This document shows, piece after piece, positions 16,718-25,033 of a stretch of DNA of 39,049 bases. This DNA comes from Sulfurimonas sp. SAG-AH-194-C20 (GTDB lineage Bacteria; Campylobacterota; Campylobacteria; Campylobacterales; Sulfurimonadaceae). A model generated the notes under the pieces. It did not search any database, was not told the DNA's origin, and worked only from the letters and a program-made list of their open reading frames with translations. Positions within the stretch are counted from its first letter, which is position 1. The number at the start of each line of letters is the position of its first letter. The DNA is taken from the NCBI RefSeq assembly GCF_029215975.1, contig NZ_JAEMVD010000010.1:1-39049 (forward strand), in the 5' to 3' direction. The position numbers and the translations under genes were made by a program.

Positions 16718-17326
16718 TTAAATGAGTTTTGGTAGTTTCCATTGGTACTTTATTGCTAGAAGTCTCATAAAAGTTCCAAATACCAAAAGTAGTCCTGAAA
16801 TTATCGTATTTAATGTAAAGTAGCTATCAATTAGCCATATAGAAAGTCCAAGTAAAATAGCTATCGTTCCATAAAAGTCATTTGTTAAAACAAATGGCAC
16901 TTTATTCATCATCATATCACGGATGATTCCTCCACCTACTGCTGTTAAAAAAGACAAGAAGATAACACCAGCAAGATTAAACTCCGATTCTAAACCAACT
17001 ACTGCACCTGTAAAGGCAAACATACTAAGTCCTATGCTATCACTAAGGTGAAAGACAATGTTATCGGTGAGTTTTGTATGCTTATGTAGTTTAAGAAGGT
17101 ATGCAATTGTAATAGTGACTAGTACTATACTTATTGGATACGTCTCATGAAAGATAAAAGGGACTCTGTTAGTGAGCAAATCCCGTACAACTCCACCACC
17201 AAATGCAGTAATAAAAGAAACAACCATAATCCCTAAAATATCATACCTTGCTTTCGCAGCTAAAATATAACCAGAGAGGCTAAATGCAATAGTTCCGATA
17301 ATGTCTAAAAAAACTGTGTATTCCAT
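16718..17326 (-). CDS. TRIC/UPF0126 family membrane protein (YicG-like)
   Basis: I start it at 17326 (MEYTVFLDIIGTIAFSLSG), which has AGGA 8 bases upstream. An upstream in-frame ATG would overlap lsrK and add residues foreign to the family. The 202 residues form about seven membrane helices in two tandem repeats, each with the signature GGGVVRDLL (about 43) and GGGIIRDMM (about 130). These are the paired UPF0126 motifs of bacterial trimeric intracellular cation channels. It begins one base after the lsrK stop, so it is probably the last gene of the AI-2/aldolase operon. A functional link is unproven. Confidence 0.88.
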   Translation of the reverse strand: MEYTVFLDIIGTIAFSLSGYILAAKARYDILGIMVVSFITAFGGGVVRDLLTNRVPFIFHETYPISIVLVTITIAYLLKLHKHTKLTDNIVFHLSDSIGLSMFAFTGAVVGLESEFNLAGVIFLSFLTAVGGGIIRDMMMNKVPFVLTNDFYGTIAILLGLSIWLIDSYFTLNTIISGLLLVFGTFMRLLAIKYQWKLPKLI

Positions 17327-17327
17327 T

Positions 17328-18899
17328 TTATAATCCTGGTGCTTTCCACATGCTTGTGGTGACGTTTTCATCTACAAGTTTTAGCTGCGTTTGGTATGCT
17401 TTTTGCCATTTTATCTTAATGTCATCGTATATTTTTTTATTTTTCATATTTGGCTCATAAGTTTTATCCCAAACCACTAACTCTTTTGCAGCACTGACTA
17501 GGTCTTTATAGATACCACAGCCAACTCCAGCAGCCATTGCTGCACCTAAGGCAGTTGCTTCTGTAACCTTAGGAATTTTAACTCTATACCCTGTCACATC
17601 TGCTAATATCTGTGACCATAAAGCACCACGACTAGCGCCCCCTGCAAATACTATCTCTTGTATCTCTATGCCACTAAATTCTTTAATCTTCTCTAAGTTA
17701 ATGCTTGAAACTATCGCTGCATTTTCTTCTAAACTTCTAAACATACTTGCACGGTTACAGATATTTGTATCTATGTTTAAATTTAAAAAACTAGGAGCTG
17801 CATGATACCACTTACCATACTTCATTGTGTCAGAAAATATCGGCATTATGTCATAAGAACCAACAGGTATATTCTGAGCTTTTTCTTCTAAAAGAGTATA
17901 AACATCTATACCCCTTTCTTTTGCTTCAATCTTTTCCATATCACAAAAAGCATCTCTAAACCATCGCATCACTAATCCACTAAAAAAAGTTATGCCCTCT
18001 GCTTGAGAAAGAGAACTTATTACATGAGGGTTCACACGAATACCAATATCTTTTGGAGGAAGAGTCTCTTTAGGAATGTTTACAACCTGCTGCCAAAAAG
18101 AGCCACCAAGAACGGCTACATCTCCAGCTTCAACAACTCCAAGTCCTGCGGAGCCGAGTTGTACGTCTCCCCCACCCATAACTACTTTTGTAGAACTGCT
18201 GAGACTTGTCTCTACTGATGCACTTTGTGACACTAAACCCATCACTTCACCCACTTCTAAAACAGCTGGGAAGATGTCATCTTTAAGACCGACTTTAGTA
18301 GCCATACCTTTATCCCAGCTGCGTTTAGACAGAGAAAAGACACCTGTTGTTCCACCATTACTAGGATCAGTTGCGATTACACCAGAGAGTTTAGCCAAAA
18401 TCCAATCCCCTATCATAGAGATATTCGTTACTTTTTCATAAACCTCAGAACGATTGTTTTTAAGCCACATTATCCGAGGCAAAGCTCCAAGTGCAAAAGT
18501 TTGTCCACTCTTTGAATAAAACTCCTCTTCTATCCCCTCAAAATTCTCTTTTAAGTACTTAACCTCATCACTTGCCCTAGCATCAACATTTGCAACAGCC
18601 CAGAGTTCTTTGCCATTTTCATCATAAAGCACTATTCCCTCACGCATACTCGTAGCACTTAGACCTAAAATATCTACTGCATTTATACCTGCGTTTACGA
18701 TAGACTCCTTGATACACGAGCAAACTAAATCCCAATTTGAGTCAAAGTCAAAACTCATAGAGTTTGTCACACCCTCTTCTTCAAGGTGTGTCCATTCTCT
18801 TTGACTGACTGCAACCTGATTACCTGAAGTATCAAAGATTACGGCTCTTATACTTCCAGTTCCTGCATCTATTGCCATTAGGTATTTTTGTTGATTCAT
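17328..18899 (-). CDS. lsrK: Autoinducer-2 kinase (FGGY family)
   Basis: The 523 residues resemble LsrK over the full length, as I remember the E. coli protein. Shared stretches include LMAIDAGTGSIRAVIFD at the start, SMREGIVLYDENG, ANVDARAS, DPSNGGTTG, GGGDVQLG (catalytic Asp245), FWQQVVNIPKE, MPIFSD, WYHAAPSFLNL and the terminal TTSMWKAPGL. LsrK phosphorylates the AI-2 precursor DPD at C5, trapping it in the cytoplasm. The E. coli neighbours (lsrACDB transporter, lsrR, lsrF) are absent; here a class II aldolase and an LsrG-like gene lie upstream. A 152-base gap with a strong hairpin separates it from the aldolase. GGATGG precedes the ATG by 4 bases. Confidence 0.9.
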   Translation of the reverse strand: MNQQKYLMAIDAGTGSIRAVIFDTSGNQVAVSQREWTHLEEEGVTNSMSFDFDSNWDLVCSCIKESIVNAGINAVDILGLSATSMREGIVLYDENGKELWAVANVDARASDEVKYLKENFEGIEEEFYSKSGQTFALGALPRIMWLKNNRSEVYEKVTNISMIGDWILAKLSGVIATDPSNGGTTGVFSLSKRSWDKGMATKVGLKDDIFPAVLEVGEVMGLVSQSASVETSLSSSTKVVMGGGDVQLGSAGLGVVEAGDVAVLGGSFWQQVVNIPKETLPPKDIGIRVNPHVISSLSQAEGITFFSGLVMRWFRDAFCDMEKIEAKERGIDVYTLLEEKAQNIPVGSYDIMPIFSDTMKYGKWYHAAPSFLNLNIDTNICNRASMFRSLEENAAIVSSINLEKIKEFSGIEIQEIVFAGGASRGALWSQILADVTGYRVKIPKVTEATALGAAMAAGVGCGIYKDLVSAAKELVVWDKTYEPNMKNKKIYDDIKIKWQKAYQTQLKLVDENVTTSMWKAPGL

Positions 18900-18964
18900 A
18901 TTTCCATCCAGTGTTAATGTGTTTTCGTGAGTAGTCGCATTATTATCGAAAATGAAACCGAAAT

Positions 18965-19022
18965 AAAATCTTTTTTAGAGGCTCGTGAGCAAAGGGAGGA
19001 TTTGTCCTCTCAAAAAGATTTT
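18965..19022 (-). promoter_or_regulatory. Long hairpin between the aldolase gene and lsrK
   Basis: Arms 18965-18981 and 19006-19022 pair over 17 bases with one mismatch. The loop contains a second small stem, GCTC-GT-GAGC, at 18981-18990. On the transcript it follows the aldolase stop by about 30 bases and precedes the lsrK ribosome binding site by about 60. No T-run of a standard terminator follows directly. It is more likely a partial terminator, an RNA-processing site or a stability element that sets lsrK expression apart from the upstream genes. The rest of this 152-base gap shows nothing else. Confidence 0.6.
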
Positions 19023-19051
19023 ATGCAGGTGAAATGTTGTTACAATAATAC

Positions 19052-20227
19052 TTATTTTTTTAACTTAGCCTGTTCTAGTTCCCAGTATTCCATAGCAAAA
19101 CTATCTGCTTCACTTATACTCTTGTAACCACCAAGCTTATCAGCTTGTAAAACAGCCCTCATTGTATGCTCGACTATATCATTTACAATTGCTGCTTCTT
19201 TGGGTGTTTTACCAAAACTAATCACTGCAAGATTTTTTATAACCATATAGTTTGGTGCTGCGTTTAACATCACCTCATCATTAGCATACTTTTTAAAGTA
19301 CTCTTCATACTCTTTCATGTATTTTGCAACACCCGCTTTCAAATCAGTATCTTCCATGATTAAAGGAACTCTTTTTGTTCTTATAATATGCTCTGGAGTT
19401 AAAACACCACGAGAAGCAAACTCTCTTAAATTATCTTGTGATGCATAGTAAGATGCAAGTGCTGACTGATTAATGTTCAGTGAAATAGTGTAACCTTTTG
19501 CTTGAGAAAGAACTTTGACTATTTTCTGCATATCACACTGGCTCGGCTCATAAGAACTCGCTATCTGCAGCTTTGCATTTTGCTCTAAAAAAACCTCTGC
19601 TTGAGTAACAGCTTCTATCATTTTGTCATAAGCCTCTTTAGCTGAGTCATCAAAGGTAAAGATACCGTGGTTATGCAAAATAATTCCATCAATACTAGAC
19701 CAGTCTAAATCTTTTGTCATCTCATAAATAGTATGTGCTAAAATAAATCCTGGCATTACATAATCAATAATTAAAAAGCTTGGAAATACTTTTTTAATGT
19801 CTTGTATTCCATTCTCAGAATTAGAAATCGTGACAACAGCATCAGCATGAGTATGATCAACAAACTTGTATGGGATAAGAGCATGAAGGATAGCCTCAAC
19901 TGAAGGGTTTGGAGCACTTTTATCTACCATCGCTGCTTTTTGTCCACTCACCATATCACTGTCACTTAAAGTATTCAATGCTGCCATCTCTAAAAGAGTC
20001 TTCATTCTAACAGGAGCAAAACCTTCAGCTTCTATACTTACTAGGTCCCAACCACTTCCCTTTACTAGAAGGATTTCTTCATCATCTATAATCGTTTTAA
20101 CAGAAGTATTTCCTCCACCGTGAAGTACTAACTCATCACTACGACCTAAAAGGTTAGAAGTATATACCCGTAAATCTAAATCATTTTCACATAGTGTTGC
20201 TTTTTTGTCATCATATAAATTTTTCAT
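19052..20227 (-). CDS. Class II aldolase/adducin family protein
   Basis: The 391-residue protein has an N-terminal class II aldolase domain: substrate loop HGGGNTSVK at 36-44, KGSGWDL, candidate catalytic Glu111 in PNPSVEAILH, and zinc ligands His125 and His127 (DHTHAD) and His187 (HNHG). All residues needed for zinc-dependent cleavage of a ketose-1-phosphate-type substrate are present. The length exceeds FucA (about 215) and is closer to the aldolase half of RhaD-type aldolase/dehydrogenase fusions, without the dehydrogenase. The C-terminal 150 residues are helical. The start is 4 bases after the LsrG-like gene, implying coupling. With LsrK next to it, a plausible substrate is a phosphorylated DPD derivative, to give DHAP plus a C2/C3 fragment; this is inference. 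Confidence 0.85.
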   Translation of the reverse strand: MKNLYDDKKATLCENDLDLRVYTSNLLGRSDELVLHGGGNTSVKTIIDDEEILLVKGSGWDLVSIEAEGFAPVRMKTLLEMAALNTLSDSDMVSGQKAAMVDKSAPNPSVEAILHALIPYKFVDHTHADAVVTISNSENGIQDIKKVFPSFLIIDYVMPGFILAHTIYEMTKDLDWSSIDGIILHNHGIFTFDDSAKEAYDKMIEAVTQAEVFLEQNAKLQIASSYEPSQCDMQKIVKVLSQAKGYTISLNINQSALASYYASQDNLREFASRGVLTPEHIIRTKRVPLIMEDTDLKAGVAKYMKEYEEYFKKYANDEVMLNAAPNYMVIKNLAVISFGKTPKEAAIVNDIVEHTMRAVLQADKLGGYKSISEADSFAMEYWELEQAKLKK

Positions 20228-20231
20228 TCTA

Positions 20232-20519
20232 CTAACCTAATACTTCTAACTCATCACTATACTTATCATCACAATAGGGCTCATAACTTGACTTATATAC
20301 TTTGTAGTGAGCAGAAGCCTTATGCCCATCAAGTGCGTCCTCATTTTCCCAAGTCTCAACTGCCATAAAACGACGAGGTTCGTTCTCATACTGAAATATC
20401 TCATAAAAAAGGCACCCTTTTTCTGCTTTACTTGGAACTACCATCGCAGATAAAAGTTCTTTCATCTTTTCTTGGCTGCCCTCTTTTGCTATAAATGTTA
20501 CACTTTTTGTTATTGTCAT
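20232..20519 (-). CDS. LsrG-like antibiotic-biosynthesis-monooxygenase (ABM) fold protein
   Basis: I start it at 20519 (MTITKSVTFIAKEGSQEKM), where AGGA stands 8 bases upstream. Two earlier in-frame ATGs lack a ribosome binding site. The 95 residues form one ABM ferredoxin-like domain with the pattern EKGCLFYEIFQY, FMAVETWENEDALDGHKAS and HYKVYKS. LsrG, which isomerises phospho-AI-2 in E. coli, is a member of this fold of the same length. YgiN-type quinol monooxygenases are the alternative. The link to LsrK and an aldolase favours an LsrG-type role, but sequence similarity to LsrG itself is weak by eye. Confidence 0.75.
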   Translation of the reverse strand: MTITKSVTFIAKEGSQEKMKELLSAMVVPSKAEKGCLFYEIFQYENEPRRFMAVETWENEDALDGHKASAHYKVYKSSYEPYCDDKYSDELEVLG

Positions 20520-20585
20520 AATTATTTTCCTATTCATATTGTTCATTTTATTACTCAGATTATATCGTGTTTAAAATAACTACAC

Positions 20586-20591
20586 TATAAT
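20586..20591 (+). promoter_or_regulatory. -10 box of glnD
   Basis: TATAAT in the context TACACTATAATAAG lies 29 bases before the glnD ATG. A weak AAGAGA ribosome binding site (about 20607-20612) precedes the start. It lies in the short divergent region between the LsrG-like gene and glnD. Confidence 0.5.
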
Positions 20592-20620
20592 AAGTAAAAT
20601 ACATATAAGAGAATTAAGTT

Positions 20621-23125
20621 ATGAACCTATTATTAGAAATAGAAGATGTGATAGACAACAATGGAAGTGATTTTGAACTCAGTAAGCTTTTTAAGCGCTA
20701 TATCCACGAGTATAAAGAATCTCTTCCTGTTTTATTTGAAAAAAATCAAGGAAAGGATTTTCTTGTTCTACATACAAAAAAGCTAGATTCCATTATGTCA
20801 CTCATGTATAAAACTATTCTGCGTCGTCTTTTTGGAGACTATCTTCCAATGCGTAGTTCTATTCCTATCGCGATAGTAGCACTTGGAAGCTATGGAAGAG
20901 AGCAACTTTGTGTGCATAGTGATATTGACTTACTCATAGTATATAAAGATGTGGAAGGTTATAACACTAAGCTTATTATTGAAAAGCTATTTTACCTTGC
21001 ACTAGATGCAGGTTTAAAACTTGGTCACCGTGTTCATGAGACTAATGACCTGTTCCGTGCAGCAAATGAAGACCTCACTATTCGTACTTCTTTAATGGAG
21101 TCACGTCTTATTATTGGTTCTCCTTTTACATGGCAAGAAACGCAGCGCCAACTCACTCGAATAAGACTACACAATCAAAAAGAATTTTTAATAGCCAAAG
21201 TACAAGAGGCTCAAGTTCGTCGTAAAAAGTTTCCTGTTTCAATGGAACCAAATATCAAAGAAAGTGTCGGAGGACTTCGCGATACTCAACTACTCTACTG
21301 GATTGCCCATACTATTTATGGAGTTGATAACATTAAAGATTTAGTAGGACTTATTTATAATGAAGAGTCCTATAAAGAGTACCGAATTGCTTTAGAGTTG
21401 ATGTTTAGAGTAAGAAGTGCTCTTCACCTCATCACAAAAAAACAAGAAGACACGCTGCGTTTAGAGTATATCCCTAGTGTTGCCAAGATGCTCGGCTTTA
21501 AAGATCAGATAAAACTTGCTACAAAAGTAATCGCAGCAGGTTGGAGAATAGATAACTTTACTCGCATCTTTACAAAAAAAATGATACGTCCATATCTTTA
21601 TGATACACAGATGATTTCAAAACTACGTCACAGTCGTATTGCTAAAGGTCTTTACGAGTTTAAAGGTCGTGCCTACATTTCATATAATCAAAAAATAAAT
21701 GATAACAATCAACTCCTAGAACTGCTACTCTCACTTGAAGATAAAAATTATAAATTTGACTCAGGTGTACTCTCTAACCTTACCTATACTAAGATTTCAC
21801 ACCCTTTGAGTAAAAGTACTTACTTTCTACTCAAACAACTACTTCAAAGAGACTACACTTACTACTTTTTAAAACTTTTTTATGATTCTGGCATACTTCA
21901 TGAGCTCTTTGGAAACTTTAGAAAAGTCCGTCATATGCCTCAGTTTGATGGCTATCATCACTATCCTGTAGATATACACTCGGTTGGATGTATAAAAGCA
22001 CTAGAAGATATAAAAGAACCGTTTATACAAGCCCTTCACGATAAGTTAAGTAATGATGAAAAACTCATTGTTAAGATAGCAACACTTTTTCACGATACTG
22101 GTAAGGGAAGAAAACAAGACCATTCAGAAGTTGGAGCTAAACTCATAGTGCCATTTCTCAAACAGATGAATATGAATCAAGATATGCAAGACAGAGCTGT
22201 TGTTCTTGTTAAGCATCATATTCTTATGAGCAATGTTGCGTTTAAAGAAAACATTCATAACGAAAAGACACTCTATAAATTCATGTCAAAAGTAGGCGAT
22301 GTTAAAAATCTTAATATGCTCTATATTTTAACTTATTCAGACATAAATGGTGTTGGGGGTGAGACATATAACACTTTTAACTCTAAACTTTTGTTTGACT
22401 TATACCAAAGTGCACTAGAAATTGCTCAAAACAAGCATAGAATTACTGATGCGAAGAAACGACTAATCATAGAACGCCGTGTTCAAAATATTTCAGAGTT
22501 TAAAGAACTACCACGAAGCTTACAAAAGAAGATACTACACATAGAATCAAATCTTTTCTTTTTTAAACGCACACCTCAAGATATTATAGAAGTTGCTCAA
22601 AAAGCGAAACTGACAAAAGAGTATAGTTTTACTCTCAAAAATAAAAACTCATTAAGTATTGAGATTTATAGAAAGATACCCCTTAATCTTGGTTATTTAC
22701 TTGCATCACTTTCGCATATTAGTGTTGTAAGTATGGAAATATTCACTCTCTTTGATGCTATTAAATACTTTAAAATTGAGTTTATTCAAAAGATAGATGA
22801 GAGTGAACTAGTCTTAGTAGCAGATAAAATAGATGCTGCATTTGATATGAGTAAGGAGACTAAACTCAAAGATATAAGGATACTAAGAGAAGAAATTAGC
22901 ATAGATTTCGAGCATTCTTTAACGCATGCAGAGATACTTATACACACAAAAAACCAAAGAGGACTACTCGCTTATGTCATGCACTGCTTTGATGCTTTAA
23001 ATATAAATATCGTTACAGCAAAGATTCACTCAAGTAAATATAAGGTACGAGATAGTTTTTTAATGGACAAAAGTAGTGATATATGCAATAATGCTGAACT
23101 AATATATGACATGTTAGCTAAATAA
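20621..23125 (+). CDS. glnD: PII uridylyltransferase / uridylyl-removing enzyme
   Basis: This 834-residue GlnD has its domains in order. The nucleotidyltransferase domain carries GSYGREQ and HSDIDLLIVY (about 90-108). The GlnD_UR helical region contains SMEPNIKESVGGLRDTQLLYW. The HD domain has ATLFHDTGKG (about 487-496) and DHSEVGA. C-terminally there is an ACT region (ILIHTKNQRGLLAYVMHCF, about 770-790). The last ACT domain is at the very end, as usual. It senses glutamine and modifies PII (GlnB/GlnK), so it ties nitrogen status to the following glmS gene, 9 bases downstream, whose product consumes glutamine. No PII gene is in the window. Confidence 0.95.
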   Translation: MNLLLEIEDVIDNNGSDFELSKLFKRYIHEYKESLPVLFEKNQGKDFLVLHTKKLDSIMSLMYKTILRRLFGDYLPMRSSIPIAIVALGSYGREQLCVHSDIDLLIVYKDVEGYNTKLIIEKLFYLALDAGLKLGHRVHETNDLFRAANEDLTIRTSLMESRLIIGSPFTWQETQRQLTRIRLHNQKEFLIAKVQEAQVRRKKFPVSMEPNIKESVGGLRDTQLLYWIAHTIYGVDNIKDLVGLIYNEESYKEYRIALELMFRVRSALHLITKKQEDTLRLEYIPSVAKMLGFKDQIKLATKVIAAGWRIDNFTRIFTKKMIRPYLYDTQMISKLRHSRIAKGLYEFKGRAYISYNQKINDNNQLLELLLSLEDKNYKFDSGVLSNLTYTKISHPLSKSTYFLLKQLLQRDYTYYFLKLFYDSGILHELFGNFRKVRHMPQFDGYHHYPVDIHSVGCIKALEDIKEPFIQALHDKLSNDEKLIVKIATLFHDTGKGRKQDHSEVGAKLIVPFLKQMNMNQDMQDRAVVLVKHHILMSNVAFKENIHNEKTLYKFMSKVGDVKNLNMLYILTYSDINGVGGETYNTFNSKLLFDLYQSALEIAQNKHRITDAKKRLIIERRVQNISEFKELPRSLQKKILHIESNLFFFKRTPQDIIEVAQKAKLTKEYSFTLKNKNSLSIEIYRKIPLNLGYLLASLSHISVVSMEIFTLFDAIKYFKIEFIQKIDESELVLVADKIDAAFDMSKETKLKDIRILREEISIDFEHSLTHAEILIHTKNQRGLLAYVMHCFDALNINIVTAKIHSSKYKVRDSFLMDKSSDICNNAELIYDMLAK

Positions 23126-23134
23126 GGAATTTAT

Positions 23135-24949
23135 ATGTGCGGAATTGTTGGTTACTTAGGGAATAAAGACTCTAAAGAGATACTACTTGGTGGACTAAAA
23201 GAGCTTGAGTATCGTGGTTATGATTCTGCTGGAATTGCTGTACTTCAAGACGGTAAATTTAACAGTTTTAAAGCTATTGGAAAACTTGTAAACTTAGAAG
23301 AAAAGACAAAAAACTTTGTGACAGATAGGTTTTCAATAGGAATTGGTCATACAAGATGGGCAACTCACGGTAAACCAACAGAACTAAATGCCCATCCTCA
23401 TATCGGTAGTGAGTCTTATGTTGTTCATAACGGTATCATAGAAAACTATGCTGAGCTAAAAAAGGAACTCATTTCTGATGGTGTGACTTTTTTAAGCCAA
23501 ACGGATACAGAAGTAATTGTGCATCAGTTTGAAAAAAATCTCAAAACTTCAGACTCTGCATTTGAAGCTTTTACAAAGACTATTTCTGAGTTAGAGGGTG
23601 CTTATGCAACGCTACTTGTCACCAAAGGCGAACAAGAGACTATCTTTTTTGCAAAAAATGGTTCTCCTATGCTTATTGGAATAAATAATGAAAATGAAAA
23701 ATACTTTGCTTCTTCGGACACTCCTCTTATTGGGCATTGCACTGATGTAAACTATTTTGAAGATGGTGACTATGGTTATGTAACACCTAGTGAACTTGCT
23801 ATATTTGATAAAGATGGTATAAAAAAAGAGCCAATTCTAACAAAACTCTCAACAAATAAACTCTCAGCACAAAAAGATGGTTTTCGATTTTTTATGGAAA
23901 AAGAGATTTATGAGCAGAGTACGGTTATCTCAGATACCCTACTTGGAAGACTTCATGATGATGAAGTTCTTTTTGATGAACTTGAAGAGTCACTATTTGA
24001 TGGTATAAATGAGATAAAACTCTGTGCTTGTGGAACTTCTTATCACTCAGCGCTTACAGCTACTTATCTTTTTGAACGCTATGCAAAAATAAAAACTACT
24101 ATTGAGGTGGCTTCTGAATTTAGATACCGTCAGCCTATTATGAGTAAAGACACACTTTTTGTAGTAATTTCTCAAAGTGGAGAGACTGCTGATACATTAG
24201 AGACTCTAAAGATGGCAAAAGCAGCTGGTCTCAAAACTCTTGTAATTTGTAATGTTGACAACTCTTCAATGGTGCGTTTAGCTGACGCTTGTATTTTAAC
24301 ACGAGCTGGAGTTGAAAAAGGTGTTGCATCTACAAAAGCCTTTGCTACACAGGTAACTGTTTTTTGGATGATGGCACTCTATCTTGCCAAACGCAATGAT
24401 TCACTCTCATCAGATGAGATAGCTTCACAGATTAAACTACTTCGTGAAGTACCTAAGAGTGTTAAGGTTGATGATGAGATGCATGAGAAAATTAAACGAC
24501 TCTCAAAACGCTATTTACATGGTCATGGTTTTTTCTTCATTGGTCGTGATGTATTTTATCCACTTGCATTAGAAGGTGCACTCAAACTCAAAGAGATTTC
24601 TTATCTTCATGCAGAAGGTTATCCTAGCGGAGAGATGAAGCATGGTCCTATCGCTTTAGCTGACCCTGAACTTTTTACTATTGCCCTACTTCCACAACAC
24701 CTTTTATATGAAAAAGCAAAATCAAATGTAGAAGAGTTAAGTGCACGAGATAGTACTATATGTGCGATAAGTTCTGTTAACTTTGATAAGGCAGATGATT
24801 TTATACCTATCAATGCATGTAGTCATTATATGCTAGAGTTCTTTGAGATGATGGTTGTCCTCCAAGTTCTCTCACTAGAAATCTCTGTTCGACTTGGAAA
24901 TGATGTTGATATGCCTCGAAACCTTGCAAAAAGTGTAACAGTAGAATAA
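23135..24949 (+). CDS. glmS: Glutamine-fructose-6-phosphate aminotransferase
   Basis: The 604 residues begin with MCGIVGYLG (Cys2 is the glutaminase nucleophile) and contain TRWATHG and NGIIENY of the class II amidotransferase domain (about 1-215). Two SIS domains follow, with CGTSYHSA, SQSGETADT, GVEKGVASTKAFATQ and EGYPSGEMKHGPIAL. The C-terminus PRNLAKSVTVE is the standard GlmS ending. It makes glucosamine-6-phosphate for peptidoglycan and LPS. It is translated right after glnD, with no sign of a glmS ribozyme in the 9-base gap. Confidence 0.97.
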   Translation: MCGIVGYLGNKDSKEILLGGLKELEYRGYDSAGIAVLQDGKFNSFKAIGKLVNLEEKTKNFVTDRFSIGIGHTRWATHGKPTELNAHPHIGSESYVVHNGIIENYAELKKELISDGVTFLSQTDTEVIVHQFEKNLKTSDSAFEAFTKTISELEGAYATLLVTKGEQETIFFAKNGSPMLIGINNENEKYFASSDTPLIGHCTDVNYFEDGDYGYVTPSELAIFDKDGIKKEPILTKLSTNKLSAQKDGFRFFMEKEIYEQSTVISDTLLGRLHDDEVLFDELEESLFDGINEIKLCACGTSYHSALTATYLFERYAKIKTTIEVASEFRYRQPIMSKDTLFVVISQSGETADTLETLKMAKAAGLKTLVICNVDNSSMVRLADACILTRAGVEKGVASTKAFATQVTVFWMMALYLAKRNDSLSSDEIASQIKLLREVPKSVKVDDEMHEKIKRLSKRYLHGHGFFFIGRDVFYPLALEGALKLKEISYLHAEGYPSGEMKHGPIALADPELFTIALLPQHLLYEKAKSNVEELSARDSTICAISSVNFDKADDFIPINACSHYMLEFFEMMVVLQVLSLEISVRLGNDVDMPRNLAKSVTVE

Positions 24950-25033
24950 TTTTAACTTATTCTACACAACTTTCATTTAATTTTTAGAATTTCTTTGTTA
25001 GTATAAGAGATTAAATAAAATAAAGTGAGTTCC

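Noticed and set aside
18927..19127. Possible 66-codon gene between lsrK and the aldolase gene on the + strand
   Set aside because: It runs antisense into the aldolase gene, has no ribosome binding site, and its sequence is largely explained by the long hairpin at 18965-19022.
20470..20495. Sigma-54-like TTGGC...TTGCT pattern upstream of glnD
   Set aside because: The GG-to-GC spacing is 12 instead of 10 bases, it lies inside the LsrG-like coding sequence, and a good TATAAT lies closer to glnD.
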